A program made the position numbers and the translations under genes. From an uncultured Bacteroides sp. (lineage in GTDB: Bacteria > Bacteroidota > Bacteroidia > Bacteroidales > Bacteroidaceae): a stretch of 23,384 bases of DNA. Numbering within the stretch: position 1 is the first letter of the stretch; each line of letters starts with the position of its first letter. Of the stretch, positions 5,505 through 15,364 are shown piece by piece. The notes beneath the pieces are model-generated. The model had not been told where the DNA came from, ran no database searches, and worked only from the letters and a program-made list of their open reading frames with translations. The stretch covers positions 1 to 23,384 of the forward strand of contig CAKUYM010000030.1 in the NCBI GenBank assembly GCA_934716785.1, in the 5' to 3' direction.

Positions 5505-7943
5505 TTATTTTACCTGTATTGATAATGTCGTCGGTTTTATCCCTTTGGCAGATGCTGTAAACCTAATCTCACCTTCTTTTTCCGTACTCCTGACGATTGC
5601 TGTCGCAGCTCCGCTGAACAGATTCATTTCAGGGCTCTGGAAGGGCATGAGAGATGTCGGATCGCCATTAGCCGTAGCCTCAAATGTTCCGGCTCCTGAT
5701 ACTGTAAATTTTACTTTACGGTTGTCCGTTGGCACTATATTACCATCCTTGTCGGCTACTTGAATAGTGATATATGCCAAGTCATCGCCATTAGCAAAGA
5801 GCACATGCCTGTTGGAAGTAAGTACCAAATGGTGGGGCTTGCCGGCTGTCCTTACAACTTTTTCTCCAGTCTTATTGCCGTCAGCATCGTAAGCAACGAC
5901 TTTGAGTTCACCCGGTTCATAGACCGTTTCATTCCACATAAGCCTGTAACGGGTCTGCAAGGTAGAGTCGTTCTTTTCTTTCATTCCCTGACTCTTACCA
6001 TTAATGAACAGTTCCGCTTTCGGATAGGAGGTGTAAACAAATACCGGCGTTATCTGCCCTTCGCGTCCTTTCCAGTTCCAATGAGGAAGGACATGCAGGG
6101 TAGCCTCATTCTTATTCCAAAGGGAGCGATAAAGATAATATCGGTCTTTGGGCAAAGAAGCCAAATCTACTATGCCGAATACAGAACTATGGCTGGGCCA
6201 TGCATCCGTATCGTAAGGAGAAGGTTCTCCGAGATAGTCAAATCCGGTCCATACGAACTGTCCGATAACCCATGGTTGCTCATCCATATAGAAATCTATG
6301 TCAGGTGTGTTCGACCAGTCACAGGTTTCATTATCATAGCTTGACGATTGGTTGTCGGGATGCAGAACGGAATTATGTTCTTTCTCGAAGGAAACAGGAA
6401 AATGATAAACGCCTCTTGATGAAACCGTTGATGCTGTCTCGGAACCGAGAATCATCTTTTGGGGAAGTTTCTTATATGCACGCTCGTAATATTGAGGCTT
6501 ATAATTAAAACCCGGAATATCCAGAGATGCGGCGAAACCATTGTCAAGGACTGCTCCTATCTGGTCCATCCCACAGGTAACAGGACGCGTAGCGTCAAGT
6601 GATTTCACTAAATTTTGAAGCATCGTAAGTTCGGCAACACCATCAGGCCCCCATTGGCTCGGGACTTCATTCCCTATAGACCACATGACAACCGAGGGAC
6701 TATTGCGATACTGCTTCACCATATTGGTAATATCTTTAGTTGCCCATTCGTTGAAGAAAACCCCATAACCGTTAGGTGATTTAGGACGGAACCCCCAATC
6801 ATCAAACGGTTCCACCATAAGCATCATACCAAGTTCATCGCATAATTCCACCAATTCCGGTGCCGGCATGTTGTGAGACGTCCTTATGGCATTTGCCCCC
6901 ATGTCTTTCATCAGTTCTACCTGATGGCGGAGAGCCGATTTATTAACAGCAGCTCCCAGCGGACCTAAATCATGGTGATTGCAGACTCCCCTGAATTTAG
7001 TAGGCTGCCCGTTAAGAAAGAATCCTTGCTCCGGAATGTATTCAATTTTCCGCACCCCAAAACGTGTAGTATAGTTGTCCACCCGCTGCCCGTTTATTTC
7101 TATACTTGTACGGGCTGTGTACAACCGTGGATGTTCCGGGCTCCAAAGTTCCGGACCGGAAATAAGGAAATTCTGTACATGCCTCTGCCCCTGTGATATA
7201 AAAGGGGCATTGTTGGATGCGACAACGATGCCTTCGGGAGAAACAATCTCCGTGTTCACATGAACCTTTTCACCTTTCTTGGCACCGGCTATGTCCATTT
7301 CCAGTCTTACAGACGCCTTTTCAGCAGAGACAAAAGGGGTTGTGACATATGTCCCCCAAGTAGGAATATGTACTTTACCTGTACTGACGACATGGACATT
7401 CCGATATAGCCCTGCTCCGGGATACCATCGGGAAGCACGTTCAAAGTTCTCAAGTTCAACCACCATATCATTGTTGCCGGGTACGACAGCATCCGTCACA
7501 TCCGCATAAAACGAATTATATCCGTACGGCCAATAAGCCACTTCTTTCCCGTTGACTTTAACATGTGCATTGCTCATGGCTCCATCAAACACGATCGTGA
7601 TGTTGCGATTGACCGTGTCGGCGACTTCAAAGGTGGTGCGGTAGGTCCCTTGTCCTATGAAAGGAAGCCCGCCCGTTCTACCTGTTTTCTCCGTTTTCTC
7701 TGTTTCGCCATTCTGCTCGACGGCAACGGTCTGGAGGTCATTCGCCCTGTCGAACGGACCATAGATGGCCCAGTCGTGCGGAACTCTGACCTTTTGCCAT
7801 ATAGTTGTTTCACCGGGTCGTCCTTTGGTAAATTCCCAACCTTCATTCAAGGTCGTGACAGTCCTTTGGGCATGGATGTTGGCAGTAAGGCTCCCGAAAA
7901 GAGCCATTACTGCCAACAAAGAGATGTGTCTGTTCATATCCAT
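5505..7943 (-). CDS. GH2 beta-galactosidase, secreted
   Basis: Glycoside hydrolase family 2 enzyme of 812 residues that would release galactose from the non-reducing end of beta-galacto-oligosaccharides. It has a Sec signal peptide with cleavage after IHA (about residue 25) and no lipobox, so a periplasmic place is likely. Domains: sugar-binding jelly roll (about 27-215), immunoglobulin-like (215-320), TIM barrel (320-610), then beta-sandwich modules to the end. The acid/base is Glu426 in WSIGNEV and the nucleophile Glu502 in ILGSETAS. TSHNMP and FKNDGW-like surroundings (FDDWGF) support the family. Near residues 77-92 is a short repetitive insertion (ETEKTEKTGRTGG). The start overlaps the GH53 stop by one base (TAATG); an ATG two codons later would serve as well. 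It is the last gene of the operon. The exact substrate beyond a beta-galactoside is inferred from the GH53 neighbour. Confidence 0.92.
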   Translation of the reverse strand: MDMNRHISLLAVMALFGSLTANIHAQRTVTTLNEGWEFTKGRPGETTIWQKVRVPHDWAIYGPFDRANDLQTVAVEQNGETEKTEKTGRTGGLPFIGQGTYRTTFEVADTVNRNITIVFDGAMSNAHVKVNGKEVAYWPYGYNSFYADVTDAVVPGNNDMVVELENFERASRWYPGAGLYRNVHVVSTGKVHIPTWGTYVTTPFVSAEKASVRLEMDIAGAKKGEKVHVNTEIVSPEGIVVASNNAPFISQGQRHVQNFLISGPELWSPEHPRLYTARTSIEINGQRVDNYTTRFGVRKIEYIPEQGFFLNGQPTKFRGVCNHHDLGPLGAAVNKSALRHQVELMKDMGANAIRTSHNMPAPELVELCDELGMMLMVEPFDDWGFRPKSPNGYGVFFNEWATKDITNMVKQYRNSPSVVMWSIGNEVPSQWGPDGVAELTMLQNLVKSLDATRPVTCGMDQIGAVLDNGFAASLDIPGFNYKPQYYERAYKKLPQKMILGSETASTVSSRGVYHFPVSFEKEHNSVLHPDNQSSSYDNETCDWSNTPDIDFYMDEQPWVIGQFVWTGFDYLGEPSPYDTDAWPSHSSVFGIVDLASLPKDRYYLYRSLWNKNEATLHVLPHWNWKGREGQITPVFVYTSYPKAELFINGKSQGMKEKNDSTLQTRYRLMWNETVYEPGELKVVAYDADGNKTGEKVVRTAGKPHHLVLTSNRHVLFANGDDLAYITIQVADKDGNIVPTDNRKVKFTVSGAGTFEATANGDPTSLMPFQSPEMNLFSGAATAIVRSTEKEGEIRFTASAKGIKPTTLSIQVK

Positions 7944-9004
7944 TATCTGTTTTTAAACGCATCAAGTGCTACGGTCGGCGCATCATTATCGAAACAGCCA
8001 AGATTATAACCGTCGTTGTAACCGTTGGGTGCCTCAGGTTCCCAATAAAAGATACCTTCCACAGCCGCTCCCATCATTTTGGTAATCAATTGCTTGCAAA
8101 GTTCACCCTGATCGTAGGGCATACCGATCTCACAAATCATCACAGGCTTGTTGTATTTTTGCTTCAGATGGTTGATGTTTGCGATACAATCATCGGCTAC
8201 CTTCTGCCAGCCGCCACTTTCGCCTTGTTGCTCTGCCCAATAAGGGTATAACGACATGCCGATCATATCGTATTTTCCACCGTTGTTCTCAAGAATATCA
8301 AACATCCTGTCGTATGCCCACTGGTTGTTTCCACCATCCAGATGGACAATGACCATAGCCTCCGGAAGAACGGATTTTACAGCCTCGTATCCTGCATTGT
8401 TAAGCCGGGTAAGCTGGACGGGATTATCTACGGAACCGACCGGAAGCATCATACCGGGAGTCGTTTCATTACCTATCTGTACCCATTCGGGTGTCACACC
8501 GGCGTTCTTCAAGGCATTAAGCGTTTCAGTGACATGATTTCCAACGGCTTTAGTCAGGTCATCGAAAGACAGAGTCTTCCATGCCTCCGGCATTTCCTGA
8601 TGTCCGGGGTCGGCCCATGTGTCCGAGAAATGGAAGTCGATCATCGTCCTGAGGCCGAGTCTTTCGGCACGACGGGCTTTGAGAACGACATCGTCCATAT
8701 TGTTCCACCCGTCTTTAGGGTTTACCCATACACGCAGGCGGATTGAATTGACCCCGCAATAGTCACGAAGGAGTTGCATACATTCCATTTCCTGACGGTC
8801 TTTATCGGGGGTATAGAACTTACGTCCTTCGGATTCCATTTGGGTAAGCCAGCTGACATCTGCTCCACGGGCAAAACCTGTTTCTTTCACGATTATCGAA
8901 GAATCTTCCTGTCTTGGATTGGTGACAGGGCCGTCTTCCGAGCATGACCCGCAGAACACTGCGGTTGTCAATGCTAAAGCGGATAATATTGTTGTCATTT
9001 TCAT
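7943..9004 (-). CDS. GH53 arabinogalactan endo-beta-1,4-galactanase, surface lipoprotein
   Basis: Cuts the beta-1,4-galactan backbone of pectic galactan or type I arabinogalactan internally. The protein has 353 residues: a lipoprotein signal ending FCGSC-SEDG, where the acidic residues after the Cys resemble the Bacteroides surface-export signal, then one (beta/alpha)8 barrel. Family marks are GFARGADVSWL, VNSIRLRVWVNP, IDFHFSDTWADPG and LYPYW. The acid/base is Glu180 in QIGNETTPGM and the nucleophile Glu292 in MICEIGMPYD. Length and motif order are normal for GH53. It lies 12 bases downstream of the SusE-position gene and overlaps the GH2 start by one base. This enzyme is the main reason for naming the locus a galactan locus. 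Confidence 0.95.
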   Translation of the reverse strand: MKMTTILSALALTTAVFCGSCSEDGPVTNPRQEDSSIIVKETGFARGADVSWLTQMESEGRKFYTPDKDRQEMECMQLLRDYCGVNSIRLRVWVNPKDGWNNMDDVVLKARRAERLGLRTMIDFHFSDTWADPGHQEMPEAWKTLSFDDLTKAVGNHVTETLNALKNAGVTPEWVQIGNETTPGMMLPVGSVDNPVQLTRLNNAGYEAVKSVLPEAMVIVHLDGGNNQWAYDRMFDILENNGGKYDMIGMSLYPYWAEQQGESGGWQKVADDCIANINHLKQKYNKPVMICEIGMPYDQGELCKQLITKMMGAAVEGIFYWEPEAPNGYNDGYNLGCFDNDAPTVALDAFKNR

Positions 9005-9016
9005 TGAACTATTTTT

Positions 9017-10726
9017 TTATTTAAGAGAATAAGAATACGTTTGTGTACCGAAATTTACCCTGAGAATATATGTCTCACCCATTGTCAAGGCATTATCACC
9101 GTCAAATCCTGTAGTGGCATCAGAGTGACCGAGTTTCAGGTTTCCATCACTACCCCCGAAGAAAAGTCCCCAATCACCGTTTATAAGTACCTTTACACCC
9201 CATGGCGTTTCCTTCTCCTTCACAAATTCAGCGGTGAAAACTTCAGGATTGTCAGGCAACTGTACCATTTCGTGTTCGGACCAGTCGTCATTAAGGCCGG
9301 CAAATGTGACCTTTTCAATCTTGGTAAGTTGATACGTAAGAGCTTTCATATTGAAATCCATTACATACAGTCCCTCTTCCGGAGCGGGGATATTACCATC
9401 CGATTCTGCAAATATAAGACTTCCGCTCAACGCCGTCGCTCCGTCTGCCGCCTTATAGGCCGAAGCCCAATCTGGTTGCGTATATGCGCGATAGCCCCAT
9501 TCCGACTGAATCCAATGCGCACCGCCATAGGATAGTGTACTCTCATCATATAGGGAGATGTAATCATCGAATCCATCCCAATTCACCACTCCGGAGAAAT
9601 AAAGACGGGGTTCAACTTCAGGTTCCGGGGCAGCCCCTCCGGCACCAATCTTTAAAGTTAACGGATCAGACAGGTCAAGGACGAGTGTCGTCTCTCCGGC
9701 GGGAAGAGTCACCGTGATGTCCGAACCGGTTTCACCAAATGTCAGACTCTCACAATTACCGCCAAAAGCAACATCCTGTTCAATGGCCGGTCCCATGTCG
9801 GTTGTCTCTTTGTTATAAAGACTTCCTTTACCCTTTACGGTAATTGTGACCGAAGCAGCGCTTGAGAGATTTATAGGCATAGTCCACTGGTTGGTTTTCA
9901 TGTTATATGTCATCTCTCCGGCAATTTCTCCGGCGACAGTAAGATTGTCGATATGGACTCCGCTCCACCAGCCTTCCTTTGTGTTGAGCGTGGTGTAATA
10001 ACACCCCGCAGGGTTGGGGAACCAGAAATTCCAGTGGTCATCGGCAGAAGACGCATAGAAAGCCTTGCCGTTTTCGCCAAGATTTCCCCATACAACATTA
10101 TTGGCCTCGCGGAACCACCAGTTTGTCCATCCGTTCACGCCCATGAATCCCCGATATATTCCGTTCTCTTCAGGAGAAGCAAGTTTCATGGATGTCTCGT
10201 TCCAATCCTTGTCAAGGACAGTTCCCAGCGTAAGGTGGATTCTGTAAGGCTGTACCATTACTGCAAGCGTGGAAGAGTATGACGCTTCCATATTAGCCGC
10301 GAGTGCAGATTTTATCCGTATATACAAAGGAGACTTTTCATCGACATTATAATCCAGTCTTCCTAACAAGGAGTTCAACTCCTCGCAAAGGAACTGGTGC
10401 GAACGAACACCTTTTGCAACACTAAGGTCTATGGTTGACGAAAACGATTCGTCCTTTGAAAGCTGGATGGTTTCTTCCGCTGCATTTACAGGAGCCTGAA
10501 GCAGAGTATCGCTGAGGGTGAGCTTGCCGTTGCCACTCCAATAGATTGTCATAGCAAGAGCCTGGGGATTGTCGGGAGTCAATATGATATCCCCTGATGC
10601 GCCATCCAATGAAATCTCATCGGAAGGCTGAACGTACACCGGGTCGATGTCGCTGTTGCAGGAAACGAGACTGAATGCAACAATTCCTGACAACAATGCC
10701 GTTTTTAAAATAGTATCGAGTTTCAT
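9017..10726 (-). CDS. SusE/SusF-position surface glycan-binding lipoprotein
   Basis: Outer-membrane lipoprotein of 569 residues with lipobox LVSC (Cys23), followed by NSDIDP. The N-terminal part (about 24-165) has the SusE-type spacer with a run of serine and threonine and long-chain beta strands (SLDGASGDIILTPDNP, LTLSDTLLQAPV, ALAMTIYW). After it come beta-sandwich modules rich in exposed aromatics (GWTNWWFREANNVVWGN, DHWNFWFPNPAGCYY), then a low-complexity hinge AAPEPEVEP near 370 and two C-terminal modules. It has no catalytic signature. Position after SusD and the lipoprotein architecture make it the surface glycan-binding protein that would hold galactan for GH53 and SusCD. It lies 10 bases downstream of SusD. 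Sequence in this class diverges fast, so the ligand is inferred from context. Confidence 0.87.
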   Translation of the reverse strand: MKLDTILKTALLSGIVAFSLVSCNSDIDPVYVQPSDEISLDGASGDIILTPDNPQALAMTIYWSGNGKLTLSDTLLQAPVNAAEETIQLSKDESFSSTIDLSVAKGVRSHQFLCEELNSLLGRLDYNVDEKSPLYIRIKSALAANMEASYSSTLAVMVQPYRIHLTLGTVLDKDWNETSMKLASPEENGIYRGFMGVNGWTNWWFREANNVVWGNLGENGKAFYASSADDHWNFWFPNPAGCYYTTLNTKEGWWSGVHIDNLTVAGEIAGEMTYNMKTNQWTMPINLSSAASVTITVKGKGSLYNKETTDMGPAIEQDVAFGGNCESLTFGETGSDITVTLPAGETTLVLDLSDPLTLKIGAGGAAPEPEVEPRLYFSGVVNWDGFDDYISLYDESTLSYGGAHWIQSEWGYRAYTQPDWASAYKAADGATALSGSLIFAESDGNIPAPEEGLYVMDFNMKALTYQLTKIEKVTFAGLNDDWSEHEMVQLPDNPEVFTAEFVKEKETPWGVKVLINGDWGLFFGGSDGNLKLGHSDATTGFDGDNALTMGETYILRVNFGTQTYSYSLK

Positions 10727-10735
10727 AATTGATTA

Positions 10736-12349
10736 TCAATATTGAGGATTTGTTAAATTCGGATTTGCTGTCAAATCCGTGTCGGGAATAGGATATATGT
10801 TATATTTGTCGTTTACAGAACGGCCGTCCAACACACCGCCTTTCCACTGCCAGATATAAGCATCCGATGTGAATTTTCCAAAACGGATAAGGTCCGTACG
10901 GCGGACAGACTCAAGATAAAGTTCGCGAGCTCTCTCATCAAGCATAAAATCAAGCGTGAAATCAGAATCGGAAATCTTCCCGCTTTCATCATTCTTGTAT
11001 GCACGAAGACGGACGTCATTCACGAGGTCAAGAGCCTCCGATCTTGAAATTCCGGCTCCGCCACGGAGAAATGCTTCCGCTGCCATGAGATACACATCGG
11101 CAAGGCGAATCATCGGATAATCCGTGGAACAACCTGTTGCCGCAGAATTTGAGGCGGCCGTTCCGTCATCCGTAAGATTGGTGAACTTTTCAAAGAAGTA
11201 TCCCTCAGACTGGTTATCTATAGCTCCGGTAAAGAACTGTTCCTGACCATCGGTATAGAACATAGCACGCGTATCACCCGTATTATCGACATCCCCGAAT
11301 TTGGAAACGATTTCTCCACGGGCCCGAAACATACCCCAGCCGCTTGCAAGGCCATATTTTGCTGGATTCTGGGAACTTGAATTACCGCAGGAACCACAAA
11401 CGAGGTAAGTTCCGCCTCCCCAAGTCACCGAAGTCGTGGCATCGCATACCAAGGCAAATAGAATCTCGTGCGTACGCTTATGATTGTCGGCATTGAAGAG
11501 TTTCGCATAATCCGGTTCAAGATAATAAGAAGGATTTGAAATCACCTTATGACAAGCCGTAATACATTCCGTATAATACTTCGTGTCAATAGCTCCGCGG
11601 TAAACAGCACTGTTCAGATAGAGACGTGCAAGAAGCGCCCATGCGGTCGGTTTGCTTGCCCTTCCGTATTCATTCGTATCCGGGAGTGCTGCTGACGAAC
11701 CGTCTGCTACCAGGTCTTTCAGCTCGCTTTCTATGAAGTCGAACAGACCGATTCCATCGTAAGCTTCCGGAATAAAGCCGATGACAGGCGTGTTTTCATC
11801 AACCTTCGGGCCCTTACGGTAAAGGTCGAGTACCATCCAATAGCTGAATGCTCTCATGAAACGAGCCTCAGAACGGTAGCCCTTGATCTCTTCCTGCTCG
11901 GCAGCAGAGAACTTAGAAAGGGATTCGTCGGAACAATTACGGAGGAATTCATTGCAGAGCGTAATGTTGAAAAACAACCAGTAATATGAATCCGATACCC
12001 AAGAATCTTTAGAATTCCAGTTGATATAAGTCAAATCAGTAAGATTGTTGCCCGACAACCATGTATTGGCAACTTCATCGGTGGCAGCTTCCTGTAGATT
12101 GAAGTAGCCTCTGGAGAAGTCCTGTCCGTTGATGGTTGTCAAGTCACCGTTATCGCCACCCTGTCCCTGACCGGCAAGCACATACGAAGCATATATCTTG
12201 GCAAGGACTTTTTTATAATTCTGTGCATCCGAATACACCTCACCGGAGGTGGTTTCGGTTACGGGCATTTGATTTAAATCGTCGGTACAACTGTTCAGTA
12301 ACAGCCCGATTCCCATTGCAATGCCTAATAGTATATTAAACTTTTTCAT
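10736..12349 (-). CDS. susD-like: SusD/RagB-family nutrient-binding outer-membrane lipoprotein
   Basis: Lipoprotein lid of the SusCD importer; it binds the oligosaccharide and closes the SusC barrel. I start it at MKKFNILLG (12349), since the 25 longer in-frame residues overlap the end of susC and would precede a complete signal peptide. The lipobox LNSC gives Cys21, followed by TDDL. The 537-residue length is normal. Family marks are the N-terminal SusD domain (YASYVLAGQ, EATDEVANTW with the DE pair), YRSEARFMRAFSYWMVLDLY, and in the C-terminal half YPMIRLADVYLMAAEAFLRGG and RARELYLESVRRTDLIRFGKF, which are classical RagB/SusD segments. It is 10 bases downstream of susC and is co-transcribed. 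Confidence 0.95.
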   Translation of the reverse strand: MKKFNILLGIAMGIGLLLNSCTDDLNQMPVTETTSGEVYSDAQNYKKVLAKIYASYVLAGQGQGGDNGDLTTINGQDFSRGYFNLQEAATDEVANTWLSGNNLTDLTYINWNSKDSWVSDSYYWLFFNITLCNEFLRNCSDESLSKFSAAEQEEIKGYRSEARFMRAFSYWMVLDLYRKGPKVDENTPVIGFIPEAYDGIGLFDFIESELKDLVADGSSAALPDTNEYGRASKPTAWALLARLYLNSAVYRGAIDTKYYTECITACHKVISNPSYYLEPDYAKLFNADNHKRTHEILFALVCDATTSVTWGGGTYLVCGSCGNSSSQNPAKYGLASGWGMFRARGEIVSKFGDVDNTGDTRAMFYTDGQEQFFTGAIDNQSEGYFFEKFTNLTDDGTAASNSAATGCSTDYPMIRLADVYLMAAEAFLRGGAGISRSEALDLVNDVRLRAYKNDESGKISDSDFTLDFMLDERARELYLESVRRTDLIRFGKFTSDAYIWQWKGGVLDGRSVNDKYNIYPIPDTDLTANPNLTNPQY

Positions 12350-12359
12350 GATTTTTGAT

Positions 12360-15332
12360 TTAGAAATTGAGACCGATAGTAACGGAATATGTTCTTGGAC
12401 GAGGATATACTGCGGTATCCACACCGTTTGAACTTTCCGGATCCACTCCCGTGTACTTGGTTATGGTAAATACATTCTGTACCATTGCTGATACATGAAG
12501 ATTCAGGCTTTTGTAAATCTGCCCGAAATCATAACTCAGCTGCAGGTTGTCCATCTTAAGAAACGATGCGTTCTCAAGATAGTAATCACTTTGGAACTGA
12601 CGGCGGTTGAAACGGGTGTTAAGGAAACTGCGGTTCAGATTGTTGAGCTGATAGTCGTTATAACTCATGGTTTCCCATGCACCGGTGTTCATCGCCATGC
12701 CATTGAAGATATACCCACCGATATTGGCACGAAGCGAAGTTGATAAAGACCATTTCTTATATCGGAGTTGAGTTGAAAAGCCGAGAATCCAGTCGGGAGC
12801 GGGAGAATGACTGTGATAACGGTCGTTGTTCGTAATCTCTCCGTCGCCGTCAAGGTCTGCATACAATCCTTCTATAGGCTTGCCGGTCTCCTCGTCATAG
12901 AGTTGCTTATACAGATAGAAGGAATAAGGGGCATAATCCGTTGAGAATACCTGCATCTGATAAGCATCTATCCATGGACCCACTTCCGTGTCAGGGCTTG
13001 GAGCACCGGGAGTCAGTGTCAGATTTTTGATGCGCACGCGCTGCCATGCAGCATTTGCGGTAACAGTCCATGACCAGTTCTTGTTATCGATAAGATGTGC
13101 CGTGAGTGCGAGTTCAACCCCCTTTGAATCTACATTACCGACATTCTCAAGCATCAGTTTGTCAAAGTTTGTACCTGCAGGCACGGGGACAGTGGCAAGC
13201 AGATTTTCCGTCTTACGCGTATAGAAGTCTGCCGAGAATGTGAATTTGTTTTCAAAGAAAGAAAGGTCAACGCCATAGTTCCACGATTTGGTGGTCTCCC
13301 ACTTCAAGTCGGGATTATACGCCTCCGGTCTGTATGTATAAACGGGATTCCCGCCAAACAGATATTGGGCTCCGTCAAGACCGGGAGTATACACCGGGAT
13401 ATATCCATAATTGCTAATGCCGTCCTGCTGTCCGGTCACACCGTATGATACACGGAGCTTCATATCGTTTACCCAACTGCGTAGCGGCTTAAAGAATTTT
13501 TCCTGAGACACGCGCCATGCCAGAGCGACTGACGGAAATGTACCCCAACGGTTATCTTGTGAAAAACGGGAGGAACCGTCACGGCGTACAGTCGCCGTCA
13601 GCAGATAACGATCCATGAGTGTGTAGTTCAGACGCCCGTAATATGAGATAAGAGAATGACGCTGGTCGGTAGCTGCTGATGTTGATTGCTGTACTCCATC
13701 AGCGTTAAGGATGGCATAAAACGGAGTCGTATATTTCCAATGCTGGTAATCGTAGCCAAACGTCGCGTCAATATTGGAATGAATGGCATCAAAATCATGG
13801 TTATAATTAGCATAGACAGTCAGCAAACGGTTGTAATTCTTTTGAGGTCCGTATGTATAATCGCGTCCTCCGGTGGTATAATAGGAAATAGCTTCTTTCG
13901 GTACATATATCTTACCCTCGCCTTTCGACCAGTCATAGCCTCCCGTGGCATGGATTCGCAACCCTTTTACCCAACGGATATTCCAATCTACATCCATGTT
14001 GCCGATTACTCGATATACATCGGAAGTGGATTTATATTGCTCCAGACGGCCTAAAGCATTGGCAAGGGCACCTGTGACAGGTATGCCGTTGGCATCAATG
14101 GCTTCATTATATCCCCCGAAGGCATCATTCCCTGAATAGACCGGAATGGTAGGATTGAGCGTAGCCCCGCCCCAAATCGCATTCGTATCCGCAAAACGGT
14201 TCTTTGAATACGTTCCTTTCAGACTGAGTTGGAAGCGAAGTTCGTCATGGAAGAAAGAAGGGGTAAGATTAAGGTTACCCGTAAAACGCTTGGCATTATC
14301 TGTTTTAAGGATACCGTCCTGATTATAGACTCCGGCAGAGACACGGAAGGGCAACCATGACATTGCGCGACCCGAAACACTCAAGTTATTGTCCGTACCC
14401 ATGGCTGTCTGGTAAATCAAGTCATTCCAATTGGTCCGGCTATTACCAAGAAGCGACTTCTGACGGTCTGTGCCAAGTTCATTGACAATTCCGATGAACT
14501 CATCGGTTGAAAGCATATCCGAGGTTTTTGTTTTTGTTGACAATGAGTTGGTGGTTTGAAAAGAGACTTTTATGCCATCACCTTTCCCTTTTTTAGTAGT
14601 AATGATAATGACACCGTTTGAAGCACGAGAGCCATAGATTGCCGTAGAGGAGGCATCTTTAAGGATTGTCATGCTCTCAATGTCGTTCGGATTGATCATG
14701 CTAAGAAAGTTGCCGCTACCGCTGACAGAGCCACCGACTTCCATCGGGACACCGTCAAGTACAATAAGAGGGTCGTTTGAAGCATTGAGCGAGGCACCGC
14801 CACGAACACGTATGTTCGAGCCTGCCGTTGGAGAACCACCGCTATTGACAATCTGCACACCGGCGATTTTTCCATTGACAAGTTCCTCCGGTGAAGAAAT
14901 CACACCCTTGTTGAAATCCTTTTCGCTGACGGTGGATACGGAGCCGGTAAGGTCATCTTTCTTCCTTACACCATATCCAATTACAACGACTTCATCAAGC
15001 TCTTTGCTGTTTGCTTTCAAGGTTACATTCATTACATCCGACGTTATGTCCAGCGTCAGATTATTGTAACCTACATAAGAGAACGTAAGTTGTTTTGCCG
15101 CTGCAGGAACTTTCACCGTATAGTGACCGTCTATGTCTGTGACGGCACCTGTCGGTTCACCTACAACTTTTACCGTTGCGCCGATAAGAGGCTCTCCGGT
15201 CTCGTCAATGACAGTACCCGTTACTGTCCGCTGAGTTTGGGCATAAGTCGAAGCGGGTATAAGGAGAATTGAGATGACGAACCCCAATAGCCAGCTCCTT
15301 AATTCGGCATAGCCAATTGCTTTGTTGTCCAT
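12360..15332 (-). CDS. susC-like: SusC/RagA-family TonB-dependent outer-membrane transporter
   Basis: TonB-dependent barrel that imports galacto-oligosaccharides across the outer membrane with the SusD lid. It has 990 residues: signal peptide with cleavage after STYA (31), a carboxypeptidase-regulatory-like domain (about 35-110; TGTVIDETGEPLIGATVKV, SYVGY), TonB-box region ELDEVVVIGYG (about 111-121), plug domain (about 122-240; GKIAGVQIVNSGGSPTAG, IRVRGGASLNASNDPLIVLDGV in two parts, STAIYGSRASNGVIIITTKKG), then a 22-strand barrel ending in the aromatic SVTIGLNF. The family marks are all in place. It is the first gene of the five-gene transcript driven from the region at about 15440. There is no anti-sigma/STN domain at the N-terminus, consistent with control by an HTCS rather than by an ECF sigma factor. 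Confidence 0.96.
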   Translation of the reverse strand: MDNKAIGYAELRSWLLGFVISILLIPASTYAQTQRTVTGTVIDETGEPLIGATVKVVGEPTGAVTDIDGHYTVKVPAAAKQLTFSYVGYNNLTLDITSDVMNVTLKANSKELDEVVVIGYGVRKKDDLTGSVSTVSEKDFNKGVISSPEELVNGKIAGVQIVNSGGSPTAGSNIRVRGGASLNASNDPLIVLDGVPMEVGGSVSGSGNFLSMINPNDIESMTILKDASSTAIYGSRASNGVIIITTKKGKGDGIKVSFQTTNSLSTKTKTSDMLSTDEFIGIVNELGTDRQKSLLGNSRTNWNDLIYQTAMGTDNNLSVSGRAMSWLPFRVSAGVYNQDGILKTDNAKRFTGNLNLTPSFFHDELRFQLSLKGTYSKNRFADTNAIWGGATLNPTIPVYSGNDAFGGYNEAIDANGIPVTGALANALGRLEQYKSTSDVYRVIGNMDVDWNIRWVKGLRIHATGGYDWSKGEGKIYVPKEAISYYTTGGRDYTYGPQKNYNRLLTVYANYNHDFDAIHSNIDATFGYDYQHWKYTTPFYAILNADGVQQSTSAATDQRHSLISYYGRLNYTLMDRYLLTATVRRDGSSRFSQDNRWGTFPSVALAWRVSQEKFFKPLRSWVNDMKLRVSYGVTGQQDGISNYGYIPVYTPGLDGAQYLFGGNPVYTYRPEAYNPDLKWETTKSWNYGVDLSFFENKFTFSADFYTRKTENLLATVPVPAGTNFDKLMLENVGNVDSKGVELALTAHLIDNKNWSWTVTANAAWQRVRIKNLTLTPGAPSPDTEVGPWIDAYQMQVFSTDYAPYSFYLYKQLYDEETGKPIEGLYADLDGDGEITNNDRYHSHSPAPDWILGFSTQLRYKKWSLSTSLRANIGGYIFNGMAMNTGAWETMSYNDYQLNNLNRSFLNTRFNRRQFQSDYYLENASFLKMDNLQLSYDFGQIYKSLNLHVSAMVQNVFTITKYTGVDPESSNGVDTAVYPRPRTYSVTIGLNF

Positions 15333-15364
15333 TGTTTATAGTTGTTAATAATAAAAATAATCAA

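Noticed and set aside
5760..6344. 194-codon plus-strand frame inside the GH2 gene
   Set aside because: Opposite strand of a well supported GH2 enzyme with both catalytic glutamates; no independent support.
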